Below are positions 56,530-64,000 of a stretch of DNA of 64,000 bases, in pieces. Numbering within the stretch: position 1 is the first letter of the stretch; every line of letters starts with the position of its first letter. A program made the position numbers and the translations under genes. The notes under the pieces were generated by a model. The model did no database searches. It was given only the letters and a program-made list of their open reading frames with translations, and was not told the DNA's origin. The stretch is from Enterococcus sp. ZJ1622 (lineage in GTDB: Bacteria > Bacillota > Bacilli > Lactobacillales > Enterococcaceae), in assembly GCF_011038845.1 (NCBI RefSeq), contig NZ_JAAKDW010000006.1:5001-69000 (forward strand). The letters run 5' to 3'.

Positions 56530-57891
56530 TTGGATGAAAATCAAGATTTAGAGGAGAGATTTGCCCAGTTATCTCAGGATTTGAGAGAGAATAACATACA
56601 ACAATTCAGAAGCAGCTTCTTGGAGATGCATATTTATGAACAGGGGCAATTCTACCAATCCCTTACAGAAGAAAACCGGCAACTGATCTATGCGTATCTG
56701 TCTCCAAAAGAATTAGCGGATATGTTCGATGTCATTGAAGAAGACAATGAGCATATGAAAGAATACTTGGATGAGATGCGTCCAAGCTATGCGGCAGATA
56801 TGCTTGCTGAGATGTATACCGACAACGCGGTCGATTTACTGAATACTTTGGATAAAAAACAAATCGCGAAGTATCTGAGTTTGATGGGAGCAGACGATGC
56901 CAGCGAGATCAAAGAGCTGCTGCATTATGAAGATGAAACAGCCGGGGCGATCATGACGACAGAATTTGTCTCGATCGTAGCGAATCAAACTGTTCGATCA
57001 GCGATGTATGTGTTGAAAAATGAAGCGGATGTAGCTGAAACGATTTACTACATTTACGTTGTGAATCAAGAAGATCAGCTTGTCGGCGTTATTTCTTTGC
57101 GTGATCTGATCGTAAACGACGATGACGCGATGATCGCAGATTTAATGAGTGAACGGGTGCTTTCAGTCCATGTCGGCGATGATCAAGAAGATGTAGCCCA
57201 GACTTTTCGTGACTATGATTTCTTAGCACTCCCTGTGACAGATTATGATGACCATTTGCTGGGGATCGTGACTGTCGATGATATCATCGATGTCATCGAT
57301 GATGAAGCCGCCAGCGACTATTCTGGTTTGGCGGGGGTCAACGTAGAAGAAATCAATGAGAATCCCGTCAAGGCAGCTTCACGTCGTCTTCCATGGCTGA
57401 TCACTTTGCTGTTTTTAGGGATGTCTACTGCATCATTGATCAGTCATTATGAGGATCTTGTCAGTGAAGCGAGTATTCTAGCTGTCTTTATTTCTCTGAT
57501 CACAGGTACAGCCGGAAATGCCGGGACACAGTCGCTGGCTGTGGCGGTACGCCGTTTGGCTATATCTGATGAGAAGGACCATGGATTTGTCCGACTGGTT
57601 TTAGCAGAAGTGCTGACTGGAGTCGTGACTGGGGCAGTGACAGGATTTACGATCTTTTTGATCGTCGGCTTTTGGAAACACAATTTTATTTTGGGTTTCG
57701 TGATCGGCATGGCGATGCTCTTTGCGATCACAGTAGCGAATCTGGCGGGAAGCTTGATCCCTATGCTGATGGATCGATTGGGTTTTGATCCGGCAGTTGC
57801 CAGTGGTCCGTTCATCACGACCCTTAGCGATTTGACCAGTGTGCTGATCTATTTCAATATCGCTTCGTTGTTCATGGGATATTTTATGTAG
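56530..57891 (+). CDS. mgtE: Magnesium transporter MgtE
   Basis: A 453-aa MgtE channel. An N-terminal superhelical domain (about 1-130), paired CBS domains with MTTEFVSI and SVHVGDDQ (about 135-260), then five membrane helices (about 285-453) with the pore motif TGTAGNAGTQS. Cytosolic Mg2+ closes the channel through the CBS and N domains. It starts at TTG (56530) after GAGGTGAG; no in-frame ATG is nearby. No M-box riboswitch precedes it. Confidence 0.95.
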   Translation: MDENQDLEERFAQLSQDLRENNIQQFRSSFLEMHIYEQGQFYQSLTEENRQLIYAYLSPKELADMFDVIEEDNEHMKEYLDEMRPSYAADMLAEMYTDNAVDLLNTLDKKQIAKYLSLMGADDASEIKELLHYEDETAGAIMTTEFVSIVANQTVRSAMYVLKNEADVAETIYYIYVVNQEDQLVGVISLRDLIVNDDDAMIADLMSERVLSVHVGDDQEDVAQTFRDYDFLALPVTDYDDHLLGIVTVDDIIDVIDDEAASDYSGLAGVNVEEINENPVKAASRRLPWLITLLFLGMSTASLISHYEDLVSEASILAVFISLITGTAGNAGTQSLAVAVRRLAISDEKDHGFVRLVLAEVLTGVVTGAVTGFTIFLIVGFWKHNFILGFVIGMAMLFAITVANLAGSLIPMLMDRLGFDPAVASGPFITTLSDLTSVLIYFNIASLFMGYFM

Positions 57892-57900
57892 AAAAATAAA

Positions 57901-57955
57901 AACATTTGCAGAAGCTAAGTAGTTAAGTACTTAGCTTCTGCAAATGTTTTTTTGT
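57901..57955. terminator. Bidirectional terminator between mgtE and cutC
   Basis: A perfect 21-bp stem (57901-57921 with 57928-57948) with a 6-base loop, then T7 on the right and A-rich DNA on the left. Confidence 0.93.
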
Positions 57956-57961
57956 GGAAAG

Positions 57962-58603
57962 TTACGAATTCAGATCGACGATTTTCGTTCCATGCACTTC
58001 GCTTACTTTCAGTTCTGCTGCGATTTTTTCAGCATTCATCACATTTACCCCGCCACCGGGTAAAATGATCAAACGATTAGCTGCATAAGCAATCAATTCT
58101 TTCAGGTGAGCAAGGTTTTCTTCGATAGGTGTTCCTGCTACACCACCATGGGTCAAAATACGATCAACGCCATGTTCTGCTAACCAGTCGATCGCTTCGA
58201 ATTGCCGTTCTTTCGGAATGCTGTCAAATGCCATATGGAAGGTGATCTGCAGTCCTTCTGCTGTTTCGATCAATAATTCAAGGGCTTCTTCATCTAGCCA
58301 GCCTGAAGGTGTGAGACAGCCGATCACTACGCCATCTGTCCCGAGTTTCTTTGCTTCGATCAGATCCGTATGCATGATTTTCAGTTCGATATCGTTATAG
58401 ACGAAATCGCCGCCTCGTGGACGGATGATTGTCATCACAGGGACTTCTTTCTCGCTGGCATAGCTCAATGCCTCTTCGATTACGCCAGTACTTGGTGTTG
58501 TACCGCCTACTGCCAGATTGTCGCATAACTCGATGCGGTTGGCGCCTCTAGCGATTGCTAAAGGGACCGATGTATAATTTTCTGCGCAAAATTCTCTAAT
58601 CAT
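57962..58603 (-). CDS. cutC: CutC family protein (copper homeostasis)
   Basis: A 213-aa TIM-barrel protein. IELCDNLAVGGTTPS, MTIIRPRGGDFVY, HMAFDSI and RILTHGG are the conserved CutC segments. Linked to copper handling in E. faecalis, but the biochemical activity is not settled. Single gene, convergent with mgtE and divergent from rlmA. Confidence 0.92.
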   Translation of the reverse strand: MIREFCAENYTSVPLAIARGANRIELCDNLAVGGTTPSTGVIEEALSYASEKEVPVMTIIRPRGGDFVYNDIELKIMHTDLIEAKKLGTDGVVIGCLTPSGWLDEEALELLIETAEGLQITFHMAFDSIPKERQFEAIDWLAEHGVDRILTHGGVAGTPIEENLAHLKELIAYAANRLIILPGGGVNVMNAEKIAAELKVSEVHGTKIVDLNS

Positions 58604-58711
58604 GTGATTGCTCCTTTACATATTCGACTCTTACAAGGAATTGTAACATACTTTTTTTGGTTGCCAAAGCATTCATCTAACGGTAAGATAAAACAGAAAT
58701 GAGGGGGATTT

Positions 58712-59569
58712 ATGCAAAAGAAAATAGATCGGGGTCGCCGATTTTTAACAGAAAATAATCAGATGTTTCGCTGCCCGATATGTCAAGAAGGAGTTAATGC
58801 AACAGCAAATGGTCTGGTTTGTCAGAACAATCATCGTTTTGATTTGTCAAAGAAAGGAACACTTTATTTTCTTTCCCATGCGGTCAAGACGGAATATGAT
58901 CAGACGATGTTCGCACCTAGAAGGCGAATGATCCAGTCAGGGATGTATCAGCCGGTCATAGAGCTTCTCGCGGAATATTTGCCAAAGCAAGCTTCTGTCC
59001 TCGATGTTGGCTGTGGGGAAGGCAGTTTTTTGAATGAACTTGCGCAATTGCAGACATTGGAAAAAGCGGTTGGATTCGATATCTCGAAAGAAGGCGTATA
59101 TGCAGCAACAGATCAAGCAGTCAATGCTTTCTGGTGTGTAGCAGATTTGACGAATCTTCCATTTGGTGATCAGCAGTTCACGACGATTTTAAATATTTTC
59201 TCGCCATCACATTACCAAGAATTCCAGCGGGTGCTGTCAGATGATGGGGAAGTACTGAAAATCGTTCCGCAAGAAAATTATCTAAAAGAACTGCGTCAGG
59301 CTTTTTACCCGGATCGTCCTGAAAAACAGCACTATTCCAATGAACGAGTCGTAGCCAAGTTTGCGGAATCCATGGAACTGACGAAACGTCGCCGTGTCAC
59401 TTACGAATTCGTCATCCCGGAACAAAATCGTCAGGATCTCTTAGCGATGTCTCCGCTTGAATGGCAAGTCGAAGAACCGATCAAAGCGCAGTTGTACAAG
59501 GAACCTTTGAAAAAAATTACAATTGACATAGAATTATTAAAAGGAAATAAGAGAAAACGGTTGCAGTGA
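58712..59569 (+). CDS. rlmA: 23S rRNA (guanine-N1)-methyltransferase RlmA
   Basis: A 285-aa methyltransferase. An N-terminal zinc finger has Cys21, Cys24, Cys37 and His41; the SAM motif LDVGCGEGSF is near residue 97. Gram-positive members usually act at G748 (RlmA-II/TlrB) and Gram-negative ones at G745; sequence alone does not decide. Start ATG after GAGGGGG. The next gene is separated by the promoter-hairpin-terminator unit. Confidence 0.88.
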   Translation: MQKKIDRGRRFLTENNQMFRCPICQEGVNATANGLVCQNNHRFDLSKKGTLYFLSHAVKTEYDQTMFAPRRRMIQSGMYQPVIELLAEYLPKQASVLDVGCGEGSFLNELAQLQTLEKAVGFDISKEGVYAATDQAVNAFWCVADLTNLPFGDQQFTTILNIFSPSHYQEFQRVLSDDGEVLKIVPQENYLKELRQAFYPDRPEKQHYSNERVVAKFAESMELTKRRRVTYEFVIPEQNRQDLLAMSPLEWQVEEPIKAQLYKEPLKKITIDIELLKGNKRKRLQ

Positions 59570-59588
59570 GTTTTTTCTAGAGTATCGG

Positions 59589-59617
59589 TTGCAAAAAGAA
59601 TTGTAGGGTGTTATAGT
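59589..59617 (+). promoter_or_regulatory. Strong promoter upstream of the trmL leader RNA
   Basis: TTGCAA (59589-59594), 17 bases, TATAGT (59612-59617) with TG one base upstream (extended -10). Start expected near 59624. Confidence 0.75.
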
Positions 59618-59623
59618 AACGAC

Positions 59624-59740
59624 AAGTTGTTTTTTCATTGGTTTTTATCAGGTTCCTGTTCTGATAAAAGTTAGTGAAAAGAGCTTTACTAACGTAACGA
59701 CTCGCAGTGACTGACACCGAGTTGATACGTTTTTTTTTAT
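59624..59740 (+). ncRNA. Structured leader or small RNA ending in a terminator, before trmL
   Basis: About 115 bases with three consecutive hairpins: TTTTATCAG/CTGATAAAA (59643-59651 with 59661-59669), TTAGTGAAA/TTTACTAA (59671-59692) and a 14-bp stem at 59691-59704 with 59718-59731 followed by nine T. Hairpins two and three share bases 59691-59692. It is either an attenuator/riboswitch for trmL or an independent small RNA. No known class is recognised. Confidence 0.55.
59691..59739 (+). terminator. Terminator in the trmL leader
   Basis: AACGTAACGACTCG pairs with CGAGTTGATACGTT (one mismatch, one G-U) across 13 bases, then T9. It lies upstream of trmL, not downstream of a gene. Confidence 0.8.
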
Positions 59741-59801
59741 GCAAAAATCAACTAATCAAAAGAAATCAAAACGGATACCACTTATGAAAGGAATGATCCT
59801 G

Positions 59802-60305
59802 ATGAACCACATCGTTTTATTTGAACCATTGATCCCTGCAAACACTGGGAATATCGCCAGAACATGCGCAGCAACGAACACGCCGCTGCATTTGATCGAG
59901 CCCTTGGGTTTTTCGACCGATGACAAACATCTGAAACGGGCTGGACTGGATTACTGGAATGATGTAAATATTACTTATCATAGTGATTTAGCAGCCTTTT
60001 TAACTTTTTTAGGGGATCGCAAGCTCCATCTGATCTCTAAATTTGCGCACAAAGTATATAGTGATGAGAATTTTGCTGACGGCGAAGATCATTTCTTTTT
60101 ATTCGGAAAAGAAACGACTGGTTTACCTGAAGCTTTCATGCGGGAAAATGAAGAAAAATGTTTGCGTATCCCGATGAACGATGAACATGTCCGTTCATTG
60201 AATCTCTCGAACACTGCCGCAATGATCGTTTATGAAGCATTGCGCCAGCAAGGTTTTCCTAATTTAGAGTTAACACATCACTATGAACATGATAAGCTAG
60301 ACTAA
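59802..60305 (+). CDS. trmL: tRNA (cytidine(34)-2'-O)-methyltransferase TrmL
   Basis: A 167-aa SPOUT methyltransferase. [12 protein letters not shown] near residue 15, [10 protein letters not shown] near 102 and [18 protein letters not shown] near 125 are family motifs. It ribose-methylates the wobble base of tRNA-Leu. The ATG at 59802 follows AAAGGA by 10 bases. Upstream in-frame ATGs at 59739 and 59784 begin at or near the leader terminator and add a non-conserved extension. Confidence 0.93.
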   Translation: MNHIVLFEPLIPANTGNIARTCAATNTPLHLIEPLGFSTDDKHLKRAGLDYWNDVNITYHSDLAAFLTFLGDRKLHLISKFAHKVYSDENFADGEDHFFLFGKETTGLPEAFMRENEEKCLRIPMNDEHVRSLNLSNTAAMIVYEALRQQGFPNLELTHHYEHDKLD

Positions 60306-60354
60306 AGAATAAAAATGAACGAAAACAAGAAGATAGTGAGAGGGTTTGCTGCAT

Positions 60355-61014
60355 ATGGAGCTATATTTTACAAGACACGGAAAAACAGAATGGAACCTCG
60401 AACGGCGTTTTCAGGGAAGCAATGGCGACTCCGCGCTTTTGCCTCAAAGTTACGAAGAAATCAAAGCATTTGGGCAAAAAGTGAAATATGTCCCTTTTAA
60501 AGCCATCTATTCTAGTACAGCAAAACGCGCTCGAGATACAGCAGAAGGGATCAATCGCGTATTGGCTCATCCTGTTGAGATCATCTATACTGATAAATTA
60601 AGAGAATTAGGTCTGGGTACGCTGGAAGGTCAGTCGATCGACGAAATGTATCAAAAATATCCGGAAAATCTCCCTAATTTGCGGAATCACTTGGATCGGT
60701 ACGATCCAACGCCTTTCAACGGAGAACCGATCGAATCAGCGATCACTCGGATAGAGACAGTCGTAGCCGATGCTGTTTCGCAACATACAGAAGGCCCGCT
60801 TTTATTTGTGGGGCATGGTGCCTCTTTGACCGCAGCTATCCAGTGGATGACAGGAAAAGAATTGAGCCAGTTGCGGGAAATGGGCGGTTTATTCAACAGC
60901 AGCTTGACTATCGTGGAGACCGGGGAACCATGCAAATTGCTCCCATATCAATTGAAGGTGTGGAATGAGACAGATTTTCTAGGGAATGACACAAAACCAG
61001 AACCGTTATTATAG
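60355..61014 (+). CDS. Histidine phosphatase family protein (phosphoglycerate-mutase-like)
   Basis: A 219-aa phosphatase. The catalytic TRHGKTEWN is at the N-terminus, IYSSTAKRARDTA near 50, ELGLGTLEG near 80 and the second His in FVGHGASL near 145. This is the broad-specificity GpmB/PhoE type, not glycolytic mutase. ATG 60355 is chosen; GAGAGGG lies 12 bases upstream, with an in-frame TTG at 60346 nearer. Located 50 bases after trmL and 18 before recD2, probably cotranscribed. Confidence 0.87.
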   Translation: MELYFTRHGKTEWNLERRFQGSNGDSALLPQSYEEIKAFGQKVKYVPFKAIYSSTAKRARDTAEGINRVLAHPVEIIYTDKLRELGLGTLEGQSIDEMYQKYPENLPNLRNHLDRYDPTPFNGEPIESAITRIETVVADAVSQHTEGPLLFVGHGASLTAAIQWMTGKELSQLREMGGLFNSSLTIVETGEPCKLLPYQLKVWNETDFLGNDTKPEPLL

Positions 61015-61032
61015 ATAAAGGAGGCGGCTTCT

Positions 61033-63621
61033 ATGCAGCCGGAAGAAATGCCCTATTTCGTTGGTACAGTTGCCGCGATTTTTTTCCAGAATCCAAGTAA
61101 TTTTTATAAGGTGCTGCTAGTCCATATCAATGAAACAAGTGCAGATTACCGTGAAAAGGAAATCGTTGTGACTGGAAGCTTTGGCGAAATCCAAGAAAAC
61201 GAAACTTATCGCTTCTACGGCGAACTAGTAGACCATCCGAAATATGGACGGCAATTGAAAGTCGAACGTTATGAACAAGAGAAACCGACAACTGCCAACG
61301 GGATCGTGGCCTATCTTTCCAGTGAAAAATTTCCGGGGATCGGTAAAAAAACCGCAGAGAAAATCGTCGAACTGTTAGGTGAAGATGCAATCGAAAAAAT
61401 CATCGCAGATCCTTCTGTATTAGAACAGATCAGCGGACTGACGAAACCGAAGCGGGAGATGATCGCAGAAACGATCCGGCTCAACCACGGCATGGATCAG
61501 GTGATCATGGGGCTGAACCGTTATGGATTCGGGAGCCAGCTAGCCTTTAGTATTTATCAGGCATACAAGAATGAAGCATTGGATATCATCCAGGAAAATC
61601 CTTATCAGCTAGTCGAAGACGTCGAAGGGATCGGGTTCAAACGGGCAGATAATCTGGCGGAGCAGATCGGGATTGCTGCAGATTCACCTCGACGGATCCG
61701 CGCTGCGATCTTGCATCAGATTTTCCAGCAAGCTGTCCAAACAGGAGATACATATGTACCAGCTGAAGCTTTATTACAGCAAACCATCCGTCTCTTGGAA
61801 ACGAGTCGTCCGATCGAAATCGACCCAGATGAAGTAGCAACAGTGATCATCCAACTGGTCGAAGAAGGAAAAATCCAGCAGGAAGAAACGAATCTTTATG
61901 AAAACAGCTTGTATTTTTCTGAATGGGGAATCGGAAACTCGATCCAGCGCCTTCTTAGCCGAAAAAAGGAAATCAGTTATCCGGAAAAAGAGATCAAAAA
62001 AAATATTCGCCGTATCGAAAAGATTTTCGGTATCCAATATGGCGATTCACAAGAAAAAGCGATCGCAGAAGCTATCCGTTCCCCGCTTTTTATTCTGACG
62101 GGCGGACCTGGTACAGGAAAAACCACAGTGATCAACGGGATCGTCAATTTGTTCGCCGAGCTGAATGGGATCGAATTGGATCCCTCAAAATACACACAGG
62201 AAGTCTTTCCGATCCTGCTTGCAGCACCAACTGGAAGAGCAGCAAAACGGATGAATGAAACAACTGGGCTGCCAGCAAGTACGATCCACCGACTGTTAGG
62301 CTTGAATGGACGGGAAAAAACACCTTCTATCAGTACGAAAGAGTTAGACGGCGGTCTACTGATCGTCGATGAGATGTCCATGGTAGACACTTGGCTTGCT
62401 AATACATTATTTAAAGCTATCCCGACGAATATGCAAGTGATTTTGGTAGGGGACAAAGACCAATTGCCATCTGTCGGTCCCGGTCAAGTACTACATGATT
62501 TACTGGAAATCAGGCAGATCCCTAAGATGGAACTAAATGAGATCTATCGGCAAGGCGACGGGTCGAGCATCATTCCGTTAGCTCATGAGATAAAAGAAGG
62601 GCGTCTCCCTAAAGATTTTACGAAAAACCAAAAGGACCGTTCGTTTTTCCGAAGTGATGCGTATCAAATCGAGCCTTTGATCTCAACGATCGTAGAAAAA
62701 GCGAAGAACAAAGGATTCAAGGCACAAGATATCCAAGTGCTCGCGCCCATGTATCGTGGTGCAGCCGGGATCGATGCATTGAACAAAATGATGCAGGGGA
62801 TCTTCAATCCGGGAGGTCCTGGAAAAAAAGAAGTGCATTGGAATGAAACAGTCTATCGGATCGGAGACAAAGTACTGCAACTGGTCAACACACCAGAATT
62901 GAATGTGTTCAATGGGGATATGGGTGAGATCACAGGGATTATTTTAGCCAAAGATTCAGAGGACAAAGTCGATGAGCTTGTTATCCAGTTCGATGCAAAC
63001 GAAGTGACTTATAAAAGAAATGAATGGAACAAAATCACGCTGTCTTACTGCTGTTCCATCCACAAATCCCAAGGCAGTGAATTCAAGATGGTCATTTTGC
63101 CTATGGTGCATCAATACCAGAGAATGCTCCAACGGAATCTTTTATATACTGCTGTGACACGAAGCAAAGAACTACTGATATTATTGGGAGAAGAACAAGC
63201 TTACCAGACCTGCGTAGCGAACGAATCTGCTAGCCGATTGACGACACTCAAAAAAAGAATTGAAGACAATGAAAGCATGAGCATCACGACACGTACGAAG
63301 CTTGCAGCATATGAAGATTCGCTTGCAGGAGCTGCATTTGACGAAGGGGCTTATGTAAACGACACGCTTCCGATGAAGAAAGAAGCCAAGAAATCAGAGA
63401 CAGTTGCTGAAAAGTCGGAAAAAACAACAGAAACTGCGACCAAAGCACCAGACTCGGAAAATCTGTTCACGCTTGCTGAAGAACAGCCTGAAATTACTGA
63501 CTATGCAAAAGAGCAGCAGGCAGCTCAGCCAAAATCATTCATACTGACCGCAGCTGCGATCGAACGTAACCAAATTGATCCGATGATAGGAATGGAAAAC
63601 ATCACACCATATGCCAAATAA
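61033..63621 (+). CDS. recD2: ATP-dependent DNA helicase RecD2
   Basis: An 862-aa RecD2 helicase, a 5'-3' SF1B enzyme that works without RecBC. The N-terminal domain has an OB-like region and helix-hairpin-helix segments (GIGKKTAEKI near 100, GIGFKRAD near 200). Walker A GGPGTGKTT is near 357; motif II VDEMSM, motif III VGDKDQLPSVGPG and motif VI YTAVTRSK follow. The last ~120 residues are a low-complexity Lys/Glu/Thr tail. AAGGAGGCGG precedes the ATG. A strong terminator follows. Confidence 0.96.
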   Translation: MQPEEMPYFVGTVAAIFFQNPSNFYKVLLVHINETSADYREKEIVVTGSFGEIQENETYRFYGELVDHPKYGRQLKVERYEQEKPTTANGIVAYLSSEKFPGIGKKTAEKIVELLGEDAIEKIIADPSVLEQISGLTKPKREMIAETIRLNHGMDQVIMGLNRYGFGSQLAFSIYQAYKNEALDIIQENPYQLVEDVEGIGFKRADNLAEQIGIAADSPRRIRAAILHQIFQQAVQTGDTYVPAEALLQQTIRLLETSRPIEIDPDEVATVIIQLVEEGKIQQEETNLYENSLYFSEWGIGNSIQRLLSRKKEISYPEKEIKKNIRRIEKIFGIQYGDSQEKAIAEAIRSPLFILTGGPGTGKTTVINGIVNLFAELNGIELDPSKYTQEVFPILLAAPTGRAAKRMNETTGLPASTIHRLLGLNGREKTPSISTKELDGGLLIVDEMSMVDTWLANTLFKAIPTNMQVILVGDKDQLPSVGPGQVLHDLLEIRQIPKMELNEIYRQGDGSSIIPLAHEIKEGRLPKDFTKNQKDRSFFRSDAYQIEPLISTIVEKAKNKGFKAQDIQVLAPMYRGAAGIDALNKMMQGIFNPGGPGKKEVHWNETVYRIGDKVLQLVNTPELNVFNGDMGEITGIILAKDSEDKVDELVIQFDANEVTYKRNEWNKITLSYCCSIHKSQGSEFKMVILPMVHQYQRMLQRNLLYTAVTRSKELLILLGEEQAYQTCVANESASRLTTLKKRIEDNESMSITTRTKLAAYEDSLAGAAFDEGAYVNDTLPMKKEAKKSETVAEKSEKTTETATKAPDSENLFTLAEEQPEITDYAKEQQAAQPKSFILTAAAIERNQIDPMIGMENITPYAK

Positions 63622-63644
63622 GGATGTGACTCTTAGATAAATAG

Positions 63645-63686
63645 AAGAAGAGGTTGCGACAAAATTTTGTCACAACCTCTTCTTTT
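63645..63686 (+). terminator. Terminator of recD2
   Basis: A 20-bp near-perfect stem (63645-63664 with 63665-63684) containing GAGGTTGCGACAAAA and its complement, followed by TTTTC. The stem sequence shares GTCACAACCTCT with the repeat family beside it. Confidence 0.88.
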
Positions 63687-63692
63687 CGAAGG

Positions 63693-63814
63693 AACGGTGT
63701 TCAAGAGATAGCCTATCGGCAATAAGGCACGATTTTGTAAAATAGTAGAATGCTGTTTTTCAACATCGCTTCTTATCGCTCAAGGCTAACATCTCTGTCA
63801 CGACCTCTCTGCTA
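63693..63814 (+). repeat. Intergenic repeat unit A
   Basis: Starts AACGGTGTTC, has CGGCAATAAG 24 bases later and ends CTCTGTCACGACCTCT. First of three tandem units, 122 bases long. The interior differs from unit B, with only the borders clearly shared. Confidence 0.75.
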
Positions 63815-63935
63815 AACGGTGTTCAAAAGCTTGCATCTGCGGCACTAAGCCCAAACAGATGAAAAACATGAGGAGCTGTTTTTATCTGTTTGTTCTTACT
63901 GCTTGATGCAGGGCAGCTTTTTTACAACCTCTATA
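63815..63935 (+). repeat. Intergenic repeat unit B
   Basis: Starts AACGGTGTTC, has CGGCACTAAG 25 bases later, a central AAACAGAT/ATCTGTTT hairpin, and GCATC/GATGC outer pairs, ending TTACAACCTCT. It is 121 bases and closely matches the inverted copy at 28770-28889. Confidence 0.85.
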
Positions 63936-64000
63936 AACGGTGTTCCAACTGCTGCTTCTCGGCAATAAGTTCACTGAACAAGAAAATATGGGAAGCTATT
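63936..64000 (+). repeat. Intergenic repeat unit C, cut by the window end
   Basis: Starts AACGGTGTTC with CGGCAATAAG 24 bases later and GGGAAGCTATT at the edge. The 380 bases from recD2 to the window end hold only its terminator and these units; no gene is seen. Confidence 0.8.

Noticed and set aside
56513-56530. Mg2+-sensing M-box before mgtE
   Set aside because: There are only 17 bases between the pseudouridine synthase gene and mgtE, so no leader riboswitch fits.
63693-64000. CRISPR array
   Set aside because: Units are ~121 bases with conserved borders and variable interior, not short identical repeats with unique spacers, and no cas genes are present.

Overview
The window is chromosomal DNA from a low-GC Gram-positive coccus, almost certainly Enterococcus and most likely the E. 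faecium group. I infer this from the protein sequences, a gene order shared with Bacillus subtilis but with Lactobacillales features (hisS-aspS behind one T-box, comG without a sporulation context), strong SD sequences and A/T-rich intergenic DNA. Nearly all of it is core housekeeping DNA. I see no prophage, transposase, plasmid gene, CRISPR array or tRNA gene. The left edge is the 3' end of a 5S rRNA and its terminator, so an rRNA operon lies just outside.

Layout. 0.1-10.9 kb: yhaO-yhaN-yhaM (nuclease, membrane-anchored Rad50-like ATPase, exoribonuclease), the lipoprotein foldase PrsA, HIT and YtxH genes, the EcsAB transporter, and ccrZ-trmB. 10.9-18.9 kb: adenine deaminase, a seven-gene comG competence pilus operon, ytxK and ackA. 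19-27.4 kb: a universal stress protein, a small membrane protein, 6S RNA downstream of rarA, a DNA glycosylase, prmA-rsmE, the bifunctional (p)ppGpp enzyme Rel, and dtd. 27.5-33.4 kb: a CYP152-type cytochrome P450, an aldo/keto reductase and the T-box controlled hisS-aspS operon. 33.6-46.3 kb: a YitT membrane protein, OatA, trmN6 with a GIY-YIG gene, plsC, sbcDC and an SNF2 helicase. 46.4-57.9 kb: a HAD phosphatase, an AT-rich gene-free stretch, then the block spxA-mecA-coiA-pepF-spxH-CYTH-relQ-nadK-rluD-mgtE, whose order matches the B. subtilis yjb region. 57.9-64 kb: cutC, rlmA, a promoter-hairpin-terminator unit ahead of trmL, a phosphoglycerate-mutase-like gene, recD2, and tandem copies of a ~121-bp repeat.

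Functional themes. DNA end processing and repair are dense (YhaO/YhaN, SbcCD, RarA, RecD2, alkyl-base glycosylase, SNF2 helicase). Stress and redox control is concentrated (Rel and RelQ; Spx with its adaptor SpxH, and MecA). DNA-uptake genes are present (comGA-GG, coiA). RNA-modification enzymes are numerous (TrmB, PrmA as the ribosomal protein counterpart, RsmE, TrmN6, RluD-like, RlmA, TrmL).

The most interesting points are non-coding or start-site features: a comGE gene readable only from an ATT or ATA start; a hisS-aspS T-box whose specifier reads GAC (Asp) overlapping CAC (His); a strong-promoter, three-hairpin, terminator-bearing RNA before trmL; a structured pepF leader; a tandem repeat family; and a peroxygenase-type P450 in a genus that does not make heme.
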